Positions 46,623 to 58,295 of a stretch of DNA of 64,000 nt are shown in pieces. The notes under the pieces were generated by a model. The model saw only the letters and a list, made by a program, of their open reading frames with translations, was not told the origin of the DNA and ran no database searches. Made by a program: the position numbers and the translations under genes. Source of the stretch: Cunninghamia lanceolata (Eukaryota > Streptophyta > Pinopsida > Cupressales > Cupressaceae); NCBI GenBank assembly GCA_027924645.1, contig BSBN01001753.1:1425042-1489041 (forward strand), in the 5' to 3' direction. How positions within the stretch are numbered: position 1 is the stretch's first letter; every line of letters begins with the position of its first letter.

Positions 46623-47369
46623 CCAATAAAGATCCAAAATGCAGCGAATCAATGTTTACAAAAGCTTGTGATTTCTTCTATCGAGTCATTCTTCTATCGA
46701 TCAAATTTCTATTTGTCTTCATATCTCTCATCAACAGTTCTAGTTGTCAATCCGAGCAGTGATCAAAATGCAAGTCTATCCTTAAATCCATACCAATCGA
46801 GTCAAGCCAATCTTGTTGAATTATCCAATCGCAATCAACGGTCTTGATCCTAATCTTGTCGTAATCCATATCAATCAGTCATAACTATCCTTCGTGTTGC
46901 TCTAGGGATATATCGTTCTCCGCCATGACAACATTGTTGTATATTGTTATCATATCAAATGTCTTAGACAAGATGTTGCATTGTCAAAACCAAACCCGGA
47001 GTCTTATACGACATGTTTCATTCCTGAAACCAGACATCATCGATCTATATCCTTGGTTTACTGCTCGACAGGGGCAATACCTTGTTTGTTCTTGTATCAT
47101 TTGTGCATACTTGCTTACTTGCTTGTGTGTGTTATCATTTTATCTTGCATCGCATATCATTCACCTCTTTCTTCTCCATCTAACCATTTCTTCTCCTGTC
47201 AACCTATCTTCTTCATGAGATTGTCCATCTCACGCCTTCTGCCTTCTTCTCGTCTAATCTCCCGAGGGGGCATCCTGTCGTTAAACTTGTACCAGGGGCA
47301 AACTAGGGCATGTATCATTTTTAGACAATCTTATTCTTTGAAACAACGTGATAAAACACATTGCATCAA

Positions 47370-47381
47370 AGAGGGGCAAAA
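47370..47381 (+). promoter_or_regulatory. Gypsy-L polypurine tract
   Basis: AGAGGGGCAAAA directly before the right LTR (TGTATACACC). The same tract, complemented, follows the LTR at 62817. Confidence 0.8.
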
Positions 47382-48547
47382 TGTATACACCTAAAAGTAA
47401 CACGACTTTGTCTAAATAAGTATTTTTAATATTTATTCCATCTAAATTCCTCTATCGATAAATAAATAAATAAATAAATTTATTTATTTGATTCATATTT
47501 CCTCTAAGTTAATTAAATATCAAAATATTTAATTACATCTTCTAAAATCAAAATTAAATAAAATTTATTTCTTCCAAACAATTAAATAATTTCTAATTAT
47601 TTAATTAAGTTGTTCATTCCTCCAAATTTAAATAAATAAATTAAATTTATTTAAATCCTCTCACTCTCCAAAAATAAAATATAATTAAATATTTTATTTA
47701 TTCTTCCAAAATCATGTGCAAGTAAATTAAATAAATTTATTTATTTAATTTGCTTTCTTATCTTCCAAATCTTCTAATAATAAATTCAATAAATTTATTT
47801 ATTTAATTTGCTTTCTTATCTTCCAAATCTTCTAAAAATAAATTAAATAAATTTATTTATTTAATTTGCTTTCTTATCTTCTAAATCTTCTAAAAATAAA
47901 TTAAATAAATTTATTTATTTAATTTGCTTTCTTATCTTCAATATCTTCTAAAAATATATTCCTTTTGTCATACAAAAGCAAAAGCTGAGTTAAAGCAACT
48001 TTGTTTTTAAATTAGAAAAATATATTCTAATTTAAGAAAAATGAAAACTCATCCTCATCAAGAAAACTTTTAACTCAACAAAGCTTCTTTTTGAATGACA
48101 CGTGTCCTCCTTCTATTGATTGCACGTTCCTCAACTATCCTCCTCCATTGATCTTCTCCTACACAACTCTATAAATACAACCCTCTTCTTCTTCATTTCA
48201 TATCCATTGCTTGAGTAAACTTATGCTGCAAAAACACTAGCGCGCCTTTGGCACCCCCATCTCCATAGCACATCATATCATCCATTTCATTAGTGTTGAG
48301 CTCATCTTCAATCACACAAAGTATCATAGCCATTCTATTCTTGTCATCTTCAACAAGCAAGGGAGCATCTGCTTCTGAGGGCTTCATTATTATCAAGATG
48401 AAGAAACAAGATAGGCGAACAATAGAAGGCATAAGGTAAAGGCTGTAAGTATCATCTTGTTCTTATTTTAAAACCTTTTATCTTCATATTTCATTGGTGT
48501 TTGGGTTATATTATTCATTTTGATTAATCCACATTTCACCAATCATA
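47382..48547 (+). repeat. Gypsy-L right LTR
   Basis: This 1,166-bp LTR pairs with 25713-33287 minus the LINE. It lacks about 25 bp near 48150 that the left copy has (around 32865-32890). It has a TATAAATA at 48170-48177 and the four 59-bp repeats at 47724-47956. It ends CAATCATA where the left copy has CAATCACA. Confidence 0.9.
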
Positions 48548-48739
48548 GATGGACCATTTAGAGGAATAGTATACTTTGTATCTGCCATCTTCCAAACACT
48601 ATAACTAAGAGAAATGAGATGAATTTTCATTCATACCTTCTAAAGAGTATAATTTGTTCCATCAAACTGTGGAGACTCCTTCTTGTGCTCCATCCCAGAT
48701 CTACCTCAAGTTGTTAAGCTTTTCTTCCAAGGAACCCTC

Positions 48740-48751
48740 GCTCTGATACCA
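48740..48751 (-). promoter_or_regulatory. Copia-2 primer binding site
   Basis: The minus strand reads TGGTATCAGAGC, two bases inside the LTR start at 48754. Confidence 0.9.
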
Positions 48752-48753
48752 AT

Positions 48754-50143
48754 TGTTGAAATGCACAAGACAATTGAGAGGGGGGGTGAATCAATTGTAA
48801 CCAAAACTTAACTTCTTTCAAACATCAACACATCAACCACTTAATCACTGTTATTATGATTTAACCATGAAAGCATGAAATCAAAAATTTAAACACATTT
48901 ACACATGAGACACCTAATTTTTTACGTGGAAAACCCAATAAGGGAAAAACCACAGTGAGGATTAACTCACAATATAAATGATATATCAAAATTTACAACA
49001 AGGCTCACTATCGAGGCTCACTACCCAAAATGCTCACTACAAAAGGAAGGGGCTCATTGCCAAGAGAAGAGGCTCACTGCCAGAAGTTGGTGAACTGAGA
49101 TAGTAGCATCTACATCATGCCAAGGTTTAGTTCCATTGAAGTGCAATAAAACTCCTTTGCTCTACTTTGCTTTTACACTTCGCACTTATCTTTTCATCTT
49201 CGCTACATCATACCTTGTTTACGACTTCATTACATGTATTTATACAATTCATCAACCTTGGAATGTACATCAAGGTCGGCATTACAATCATCAACCATTG
49301 GAACAATCTCCAAGGTCGGCATACATACATACATTAGAATAGGTATGGACCTAAACAAATTTGTGAAGGAAAAGAACGAATGCAGACCACACCACGCCTT
49401 CGCTGGGACTCAAATGCAATCTTCCACACAACAACATGCTATCACAAAATCTGAAGCATAATTGTAAGTAGTGAAAACAATCGAGTCAGCCAAAACTGGT
49501 GTTAACACTAAGACCTTTAGGAACACGTTTCACCCATGATCCAAATTACACTTTGCGGACCAATCAAAAAGCAAGAACATGATCTAGAGACATCCAAAAA
49601 CATGTTACAATCACCAAGAACTTTCGCACAACCCCCAAACATTTTATCTAGAAGATTCTTCAAACTGGAGCACTTAAACATTACTGTCGGCTATTGTCAT
49701 AAAGAAAAGATCGCTTGCAAAGCACCAAATCACGAACCATTTCAACTGAAGTCACATAACATCATCCTAGACATAATCTCATAACCGCAAACTATAAAAC
49801 TTAAATGCGGAGCAGAATACATTCTCCCTGTCACCATTGAATACTCAGAAAAAAACAATTTTTACTCTGGTGAACATAACTCAGTCAAATCTTCACACCG
49901 AAGGTTCAAACTTGAAACATAGCAACTACAGACATCCCTTATCATAACTTCCAAACCACAGATAAAGATATTCAATCTATAGGATATGTGGAGCAAAATA
50001 CTGCACTGTTCTTGTGAAATAGAATAATTCTACAATTACACTAACTTCTCAAACACTTGCTCAAACTTATCCAAATGACTTCCTTAGATGCTGACCTTAG
50101 GTGTTGACATCAATGACAACACTTACTGCTCATACTTGTAACA
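48754..50143 (-). repeat. Copia-2 5' LTR
   Basis: This 1,390-bp LTR ends ACTTGTAACA before TAGTT (50144-50148). TATTTATA at 49237-49244 is the likely promoter on the minus strand. It is about 9% different from the 3' LTR in the first 180 bases. The hairpin-rich segment is at about 49000-49090. Confidence 0.9.
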
Positions 50144-50148
50144 TAGTT

Positions 50149-52300
50149 TTCTACTCACTCTTTCACCTATGATCTCCCCTAACTCCCCCAAGTTCCCCAC
50201 ATCATAAAAGATAGAGATTAAAGAGCCCACATACCGTTGCTAGAAAATAATGAAGTAGAACAACAATAAATGACCACAAACATAGTGATCACACTAGTTC
50301 CACATAAACCTCAACTCCAATATCATATGAATATGAACCTCTAGGAAGAAACATAAGACCATGGAGAGAAAAATTGTAAACCATATCACATACCATGTCC
50401 TCCTACCAACACCACCAAGTGCTCGAGTTATGACAAGTAAGATCCTCACCTCTAAAACCCTAAACATAAAAGCCTTACCAACATCTAATAATTCAACCCC
50501 AAGGTCAAACACAACATCAATAAATCAATAAACAAACAATAATGTAAGATTCTCAAATCAAGGATGATCAAACCAATAACCATTCCCATCACTAGGGAAT
50601 ATTCCTAAAACCATCCCTTAGACTCCTCAAAAAATGTCCACCTAAACAAACTTATGCACAAGAGAAGTCAAGGAAAAAGACACCATGCCAATTACTTGAC
50701 AAATAAGCCCTCTAGAACTGTCATCCACAACTCAAGACTCATTCCATGAGAAAAAAATAGCACGTAAAACATAATACATCTAAGGACCAGGTAGGTAATA
50801 CCTCTTAGATAATTCTCTATTGAGTGGACCGAGAGTGGGGAATGAGATTGCTCCTCTTGAGATGCATTGAGTCACATAGACTCTCTCCATGAACAATCTC
50901 CTCATCATATCTATTCTAAACTCATGTCCAACTCAAGGAGAAGGCTCCTCAATCTCTTTGTTGGAAACTCATCAAAGAATTACATTCCGACACACAATCC
51001 CCATAAATAAGAGATTTCTAGCATTACCCAAATTTGACTTGTAAAAATAGGTGCACAACTGATCGTCTCATGCTAAACTACAATTACAAAGTTGCAAGCT
51101 CTAGAAGTATCTAAACAAAATGATCATGGCACACAACTAAGAAATTACCTCAAACCACTATCAAATCTCCCTTTGCATGATCAATATAGAATCCATGAAC
51201 TCTCCATGACCTTGTATTTACATCTTCCTCACAAAAGATCATTGCCCTCTAATGGATAGATCTACTTCCAAGAGCACCCATATAATGCCAAGAATAAAAA
51301 AGGAAAGATCTAGAGTCCTCCATTGCACAATATCACATCACCACTAAAGCTCCCACTACAAGTGATCTAGATCTACTCATGGTATCATGATGAACATCTC
51401 CTAACTGAAGATCATCCATGGCCCCTATATAATCAAAGAACTCAACTACAACATCAGGAGCTCCCAAAGGGCAAAGTAAAACCATGATCTCCAAAAGAAG
51501 ATAATTGCTACAGGTTCTAATTTTTTTTCAAGTGACTCAAAGTACTCTTATAAGAATGCTATGACCATCCCAAAGCACTACAACATGAAGCACACTTGTA
51601 CTCCATCCATTCATCTCACTATCTCACTGCTACACAACACCATTGCACCATGATGATCGAAGGACCACCAAACTAGACTTTACAAATCCATGGCATCCAG
51701 ACAATCTACACAAACTCAATTGCAACAAGATACCATATAGCACATTAAAGATTCATCGGTATAGACAACCCACATTTGAGTCTTTCATACAACAAGTGAG
51801 TACAGACAACCTACATTAGTAGAACAAAAAAGGTGTCCAAGGGTGATAGAAAGCATGGCCAATGCTCAATCTGAAACCAAGGAAACCACAAAACTCAAAA
51901 CAACGCACAAAATGGATATATAGACCTAAAGACAAGCAAACTCAACACTACATCAGTAACAAGCAACTCATAGACATCAAGAGATAAAAACATAGATTCT
52001 TCCATGACACTTACACCATATCCAAAAAACCTAGATCCAAATGTCAAAAATCCACAATTGGAGACAACATCAACTTAGGAACCTAATAAGAAACCATTGC
52101 AGAAATATTGAGTGACCGATTGAATGTACCAGCTATAGAGGAAAACTAATGCGTTGTAGACTTAACACAATTCAGGGGTAAACCTATCTGAACAGTCCAC
52201 TTGACATTGTACTCCTACATTAAATTATCAACCAAAGAGCGTAAGCTTATGATGGCACTACACTGTATGTGCCTTCAGGGGCTCATATTCTCCTAAACTA
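50149..52300. other. Unassigned repeat DNA right of Copia-2
   Basis: Continuation of 10267-11143. It is AT-rich with many short stops and no domain in any frame; the 72-codon frame at 50294-50512 is not convincing. It may be the internal region of a decayed non-coding element. I see no RNA gene or clear repeat array. Confidence 0.4.
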
Positions 52301-53534
52301 TCCTATCCAAACCTACTCGGATTATTCTACTTTGCTGGAATTCATAGAAATGCAAGAATAGTAAAAATAGTTACAGAACCTAGTGGCTACGGGTACCTGC
52401 AGCATGAGCTGTAGATAGCTGCTAACAACAGAAAAATATAGAACTAATCCAAAACCATTCAAGATGATAAGAAAGCTAATACTAATCTCTAGAGGACTAA
52501 GATGGATCAATTATACATTTGTTCATGAACCACAACTACTGTAATTATCAACAAGAGTATTCTACTTAACTCACAATGCATTTATAAAACAATAGAAAAT
52601 AACTTTAACAAGAATGCATAAATGAATAAGAAAATAAATGAAGTGAAGATCAATACCTTAAGTGGCTGGCTCAGGGGACTGACTCACTTAGCTGGAAATC
52701 AAATCTAACTCAGATACTAACGCATCCATATAAAACATAGTTCCATTCATTTCATATCACAAACAGAATCTTCTGTTCAGATTGTATTCAATAATTGTAT
52801 TTCAACAATTCATGTCTGGAGCTTCTAATATTGAATAAAAGAAATAACAACTGAGTATCTAGACAACTAAGTAACTAACTTGACTCTGAGCTTATCCCCT
52901 AACTTATACAAAAATGGGAGAGTCTTATCCAACTACCAACTAACTACAATCATTAATCCATTCCTAGATATTAGGATACTGAGTTAAGATTGATTTATTA
53001 TTTCTAACTGAACAGAGGAAGGAGAATCCTATTCAAATAAGAATTACTATGCAACAAATCATATGAAAAACACATAAGCTACGTTTAGAGTCTTGGAACA
53101 AGTCTACTTCTTCTACATTTATTCCTTCCCATAATGGTTCACGTTCAGCTTCTAGCTGCCTACACTTTTGGTGGCTTGACTTCAACTTCCTTCAATTTTC
53201 TTGTTTCGTGACTTGCTACAAATTCTCCTCTCCTTGATGCCATGTGCTTGTTGCTGCATAGGGGTTAATCCACAAAACATATGCACGCAAATAACCTCCA
53301 TAATTAAACCATAGAATTTCATCTATATTGCATACATACTCATGTTCAAATCATTCAATTGATAAATATCATCACCATATTTCATATTAACAAAATAGGT
53401 TTAAGGTTCTGCAAAATATATAAAAAGACAATATATCATGATGGTAATGTTTGAAAAGTATCTAGAAGATCATGTGGGAAAGGTCTGAAAGCATATAAAA
53501 ACAACACAAAAGAGGCCAATATTTAAACCCATCA
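52300..53534 (-). repeat. Gypsy-A 3' LTR, left edge uncertain
   Basis: The inner edge is clear: ...ACCCATCA then the tract TTCCCCCCAAC. On the minus strand this is GTTGGGGGGAA followed by TGATGGGT, the Tat/Athila arrangement. The outer edge cannot be set because the partner LTR lies beyond the window, so 52300 is only a guess. Confidence 0.5.
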
Positions 53535-53546
53535 TTCCCCCCAACT
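53535..53546 (-). promoter_or_regulatory. Gypsy-A polypurine tract
   Basis: The minus strand reads AGTTGGGGGGAA, preceded by TTGAGGACAAGCAAAAATAT, a context typical for Tat/Athila elements. Confidence 0.7.
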
Positions 53547-53879
53547 ATATTTTTGCTTGTCCTCAAGCAAAATACTTAATAAAACATCTAAGGGAAAAGA
53601 TTGTAATGTAAGGTGATCTGCCTAAGGTCCATCACTTCTCTAACTCCCACCCCTTGCTTAAGATAGAAACCATTATAACATGCAATCCTATCCATCTTAA
53701 CTGATTCTGCATTCCTACATTCATCATTCTTTTCTCCTATCCAGTGTGGTATTAGATAGAGGAGAATAGGAGGATAACAAGTAAGTGGCAGCAACCCACT
53801 CCTGTTTGTTCTGAAATCTAGATGTACTTGCACAATATTTCAAACATATTTATAAAATTATGGAAAGAGTGAGGCTCTT

Positions 53880-56300
53880 TCCTTTGCAACGCTGAGGTCA
53901 AACTATTCCATCTGCTTTGTACATACCTCAGGCAGTTTTGAAGCATAGGTACTGCCAACTGTTGTATCCTTCTATAATCTCAGAGTCTCAAATCCGTGAT
54001 TATATTTCTACGACCCTTGTGAGAAAGGAGTGTCAACCATTGAGTAAGGATTACATCAGGATTCAGTGCTTCTTTTCTGATGTGCAGTGCAACTATTTTT
54101 TCTTGTTCTTCATATTTGTCCATTAATTCACCTCTGAGCTACTCATTTTTGAAATAGGATGGCAATGCTCTAACCTGTAAATCCCCAACATAAATTGAGG
54201 GGTTCCATTTTGTATCCTCTGCTATCAGATAGTTGTGTAAACAATACTCACACAGTTGATCTTGCTCCTCCAAGCTAACTTCTTTGAAATAGCTGAAAAA
54301 AATATGCCTTGAGTGTAAAGCAAGTTGATCATTAATGAACCTATTGAATTGAAAACTAAGAAATTTTTCCTTTAGAAACAATGCATACACCTTAGGTGGA
54401 GGTCTACACTCAATGATCTGAATGGCTCTGTCTATTACCTCTATCAATTTACCTTCCAACCTTTTCAACTCCAAATTCTTATAGGTCTTCTAGTGATGCA
54501 TTGAGAGTTTGTTTTTCTTCCTCCCAGCTTTCTTTTTCCTGTTTGGATTTGTGGGTAAGTTTCATCATTTCAAAGCCCAAAGACAAAGTGGTGTGATATG
54601 TTGGAGACCTTGCTACAGGAGGTTGTGGATTTAGTACTTTATTCTCTTTAGTTGTTTCACTCTCAGCCATCTGTGCTAACATATCCAAATTGGTTCCATG
54701 GTCGTAGGTTTGAATTTTCTCATCTAATTCCTATATTCTTTTCTCCTCCAATTCTTGTATTCTTTTCTCCTTCTCTTTGTCCTTTTCCTCGTATCCTTTT
54801 ACTTGTTCTTCCAATTTCTTTATCCTGTCAAGAGATTCTTAAAGCTCTTCCCTTATATTCATACCTTCTAATAGTTCTTTTTCATTTTCAAAATTTAAAC
54901 CTTCATCATCATCATCCCTAGTGATATCAAAAATTTCCTTAGTAGAGCTACTAGGAACTGACTTCCCCATCTTCTTTGCAATAAACATATCTTCTGAATT
55001 AGAGTCAGAAGATGAAGAAACATACCTTCTCCTCTTAGTAGATACATTGATATTTTCATGAGCATCAGCAGGGACATTCTCAGGGGCATTCCCTTCTTTG
55101 TCTGAGTCTGTGTCCAGTAGTGTTGAATCATGGTGCTGTTGTCCTTCACCTTTTTCCTCCCACCCCTATTCCTCAACAATTCTTTCTTTAACACTACCTT
55201 TTCAACCTTCCTGAGTGCCTGGGAGTAACAGTTTCTTGTTTGTCTTCACTTTTCCTCTTCTTTTTACTCCTCTTTTTCTTCTCCTCCCCTACATCCTCTT
55301 CTTTTGCAGTGCTCTTATGTTTCCCAACACCTTTCCTATTCCTCTTTTTCATAGCAGATGTTGAAGCAGTGCCTCTTATAGCTTTAGGATTTATAGAAGA
55401 TGAGGGTTTCTCTATTGCCACTAGCCTATCTTCTGGAGTATTTTCCTCCTGTGGCTCTTCTTGCTTTGGTTCAATCTCAGGTTTAGGTCTAATCTCAGGT
55501 TCTGATTCATGTTGAGGTTCATCCTCTACTTCAGGTACTTCCAACAGTTTTGTGATATTTGTGCATTGTTTAAAGGCATTCCAATCAATCTGTGGATGTT
55601 GAATTCTTAGGCTTCTCTTAACCAATAGGGCTATTAAGTAGTGATGGTACAACATAGTGTCCATTTTCTTCCTCCGATATTCAGATGCCATCCTCTTCAA
55701 CATGTTATAGAGGAAATTGGGAACATTGACTAACTTATCATGGCGTAAGTGATTTAGCAACTTAAAGTGCACAGTATATAACAAATTGTGCTAACCATCA
55801 CAGGTAAAGTATTTAATGATATAAGAAGCACATTTTCCCAAAAGAATGGAAGGGACAGTCTCTTTGTACCTTGCAATGACGAGTCCAGGTTTTCTCCACA
55901 CTCACAGAATTCTTCTCTTGTTGTAGCTGCATTAGCACAAGCTAGATATTCAAACCCTGTATGCGGCAATCTTGTAACTTGGGCAATGGCTGTTTTAGAA
56001 GCATCTACAACCAATCCCCTGACCGTTGCCTCATCATACTTCAATGTAGCTACAAATTCCTTCGCCATTTCATTGTCATATTCTATTAACTTCAAGAAGT
56101 AGTCTAGCCATCCCACTCTGGTGAAGAGTGGTAGAACCATCACATCCTCTAATATTTCCTTGTGCACTGATGGTTCTCATCTTATCACATCACCTCCCAT
56201 TGTCTCTGTACTCTGCAACCTCAAAAGGTTTCAATTTCTACTCAACTCTGATTCCACCACATTCAGAAGAACCTACAATTTGTTGCCTTCTCCTATTCCC
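53880..56300 (-). pseudogene. Gypsy-A extra ORF between pol and 3' LTR
   Basis: This is a decayed protein of perhaps 750 residues on the pol strand. From right to left there is a globular part (56167-55790, LPLFTRVGWLDYFLKLIEYD). After a frameshift near 55780 comes LLNHLRHDKLVNVPNFLYNMLKRMA with YHHYLIALLVKRSLRI. A charged region follows (55600-55194, many PE repeats, basic KKRSKKKRK), then acidic Ser-rich and coiled-coil parts (55190-54480, EELEEK-type), and a last block (54474-54139). The location and the helical NFLYNMLKRMA region recall the extra ORFs known in Tat/Athila elements, sometimes called envelope-like. Its function is unknown. Several stops and shifts make it non-functional. Confidence 0.65.
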
Positions 56301-56584
56301 CCCAACTATAACTTTTGGAGCTCTCTTATATGCAGAATTCTATATCTCAGCTCACTCATAGGGTAATAGTTCACAATTTGGATGAAACAGGATAGGTCTA
56401 CTATCCTGAACGAGAAATGGCATTGGAAAAATGGAAAATGACATAGAATTCTACCTAATAGCTCTAAAGACTCAGGTGGCAAAATAAAATAAAAAATTAA
56501 CCCCTCCCCCCAACTAATGGGTGAAGTGACCTCACTTCATGCGTGAATTGATATGGAAGAAAGAGTAATTATGAAATTGAATGG

Positions 56585-57807
56585 TGATAAATATTTTCAC
56601 ATGCATGAATTAAACGAACAGTAATAATGAATATAGAAAGAAATCTAAGTTAATCATTGAAAGTTACCTTTTATACATACGTTATGGAAGTAAATGATCA
56701 GTGCACCTTGGAACTGGAGAACACGTACTTGGCGTTTATTTGATGTGAGCATAATGAAATGCATGAGAGTGAATGGTGTTAAGGGAAATTTGGTTAAACA
56801 ATGAATATGCAATGAACAACATCAAATACCCATAACTCAATAGAATAGTGAAAACTAAGAAGATTAGATGAAATGAAGCAATGAATAACACAATGCAAAC
56901 CTTCCTTAGATTGAAGCTTCTATTGTTTGCCTATTAAAATTGTCCTTGCTTGTATGAAGCAGGGCCCACAGAGAGTGCACTCATTTGCTGTGTTCAAGGA
57001 TGTCGATCGTAAATGGCTATAGTAATAAACGTGCAATGAAGATGAGCTTCAAATCAAATGTGTGATCTCAAGCTAATGAATGGTAAAAGGGTGCCAAAGG
57101 TGCGCTAGTAAATTCCTGTAAAGTAACAATACAAATAGCCTGGATGAAGAGAATGGAAGAATGAGGTTTCTTTAATAGACTTGGGAGAATGAAGATCAAC
57201 GGTTGAGAAGATATATGAAGATCAATGGTTGAGAATGCTTGAGGAATGTGCGTGAATAGAAAGAGGACGAGTGTCCAAGCTCCATCATGTAACAGGGGAG
57301 TTAACTGAATAGATTGAATAGTTAACAGAATAAAACTAACCAGTTAAGTGAATTGATTGGGAGTTGACTGAATTGATTGATCAGTGAACTCGAATGATTA
57401 ATTAGTTTAACAGACTTGATTGATGAGTTAACTAATTTTGACTGGAGGATAAATAGGACATGTGGGTGAGGGAACATTAGCTAATTAAATATTTAGAATA
57501 TTTAATTACATGTGCAACATGGTGAGGTGGAAGAGGTGAGGTGGATTGATGAGGTGGATTTATGGAATTAGGACTTAGGATAGAGGGATTTAGGATTAAT
57601 TAAATAATTTAGGATTATTTAATTATGTGAGACATTAGAAGCATTTAGGGGAAATTTAATTAAATAAATTGATTTTATTTAATTATGGATAATGAACCAA
57701 TCAAATAAACTTAGAATATTTATTTAATTGACAGAAGAAAATAAGAATTAAGATAAATATTAAAATATTTACTTAATTCGGCATGAGCCAATTTTAGGTG
57801 TATACAA
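56585..57807 (-). repeat. Solo LTR (Tat-like family) inside Gypsy-A
   Basis: It starts TGATAAATAT and ends GTGTATACA, flanked by AATGG at 56580-56584 and 57808-57812. Its minus-strand start TGTATACACCTAAAATTGG matches the Gypsy-L and Gypsy-T LTRs. It separates Gypsy-A pol from the extra ORF. Confidence 0.85.
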
Positions 57808-57812
57808 ATGGT

Positions 57813-58295
57813 AAGGCGACGGGTACTTCGGAAGTGATGTGAGTTGACAGCTTGCAATGCTTGATCAAACAACTTGTGAGCGTTAGTTGAACACTTTTGT
57901 GGCAGTGTTTGATTTATTCAAAATAAATGAAGCATGTGTAGAAGAAATGGAATGCACGGGAAAATAGTTTACTTTTTGCCAAAGTGTTGAGACTTCTACA
58001 GACAAGTGTTGCTATGGGTACCTCTAGTACAGGTCCCATTGAATGTTTACATATTCATTATTTTAGGTCCCAACTGAGAGTGAAGAACAGGTCCCTCTGG
58101 AGCTACTATGTTTACCATGGGTCGTGTGTTGTGTGTGTATGTGAATTGCAAAGCAATAGAAATTAAGTCTTAGTGACAAGGGTTGAGTCATGCAACTCAA
58201 CCTCTACATCACTAGACATGATGGGTGGATCACTTTCTGTCGGCACATCATTGTGTGTTTCAGAGCCTTCATCAATATCATTGTGAGAACCATAC
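57813..58295 (-). other. Gypsy-A spacer between pol and extra ORF
   Basis: No gene is recognised. A 60-codon plus-strand frame (57984-58166) has no features. Confidence 0.5.

Larger units (their letters stand above)
44664..47381 (+). other. Gypsy-L 3' non-coding region
   Basis: This 2.7-kb stretch is pyrimidine-rich with no convincing gene; open frames near 45250, 45700 and 47000 are biased composition. It holds a 50-bp direct repeat with period 73 (46308-46357 and 46381-46430, core AATACTCAGGTCATCT), a hexamer-like CCATAT run (46502-46622), and GGGGCA words near 46282, 47069, 47266 and 47296. Confidence 0.6.
25713..48547 (+). mobile_element. Gypsy-L: Tat/Athila-like element without pol
   Basis: The LTRs start TGTATACACC/TGTATACCCC, and GATGG flanks both sides (25708-25712 and 48548-48552). 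Without its LINE and NA-5 passengers it is about 9.06 kb. The primer region TTTTTGGCACCCACCATGGGG resembles the TTTTTGGCGCC... site of Tat/Athila elements. The polypurine tract AGAGGGGCAAAA adjoins the right LTR. The only coding trace is one proline-rich ORF with a G-patch-like motif; protease, integrase and reverse transcriptase are absent. It therefore fits a large retrotransposon derivative that depends on an enzyme-coding relative. Confidence 0.88.
12968..48693 (-). pseudogene. Copia-2 gag-pol polyprotein, in three segments
   Basis: The gene starts at the ATG ending at 48693 and runs 48693-48553. It resumes at 25712-25316 (gag, with KILRSLPKSYSHKV) and at 16505-12968. The two gaps are nested insertions. 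Landmarks in the last segment are a full CCHC zinc knuckle near 16270 (KCFTCGNIGHYASRC), protease [10 protein letters not shown] near 15950, the pre-integrase region 15949-15605, the integrase core 15429-15124 (HTDLCGP...[10 protein letters not shown]), reverse transcriptase 14553-13498 with FVDDIIFGG, and RNase H 13476-12968 (YTDADWAGDVDDRKSTSGG). Several stops and shifts break it; the intended stop is TAA at 12968-12970. It is a relative of Copia-3 but inactive. Confidence 0.85.
11144..50143 (-). mobile_element. Copia-2: Ty1/copia element containing all central insertions
   Basis: The outer LTRs 11144-12570 and 48754-50143 both open TGTTGAAATGCACAAGACAA. TAGTT precedes the left end (11139-11143) and follows the right end (50144-50148), so the 39-kb span is one insertion event plus later nested elements. 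Removing the insertions at 16506-25320 and 25713-48552 leaves about 7.35 kb: LTR, primer site, gag-pol, purine tract, LTR. In the first 180 bases the LTRs differ by roughly 9% by eye, making it much older than the elements nested in it. Confidence 0.92.

Noticed and set aside
45188..47394. Open frames of 66-137 codons in the Gypsy-L 3' region
   Set aside because: They arise from pyrimidine-rich, Ser/Pro/His-biased sequence in overlapping frames, with no domain or start context.
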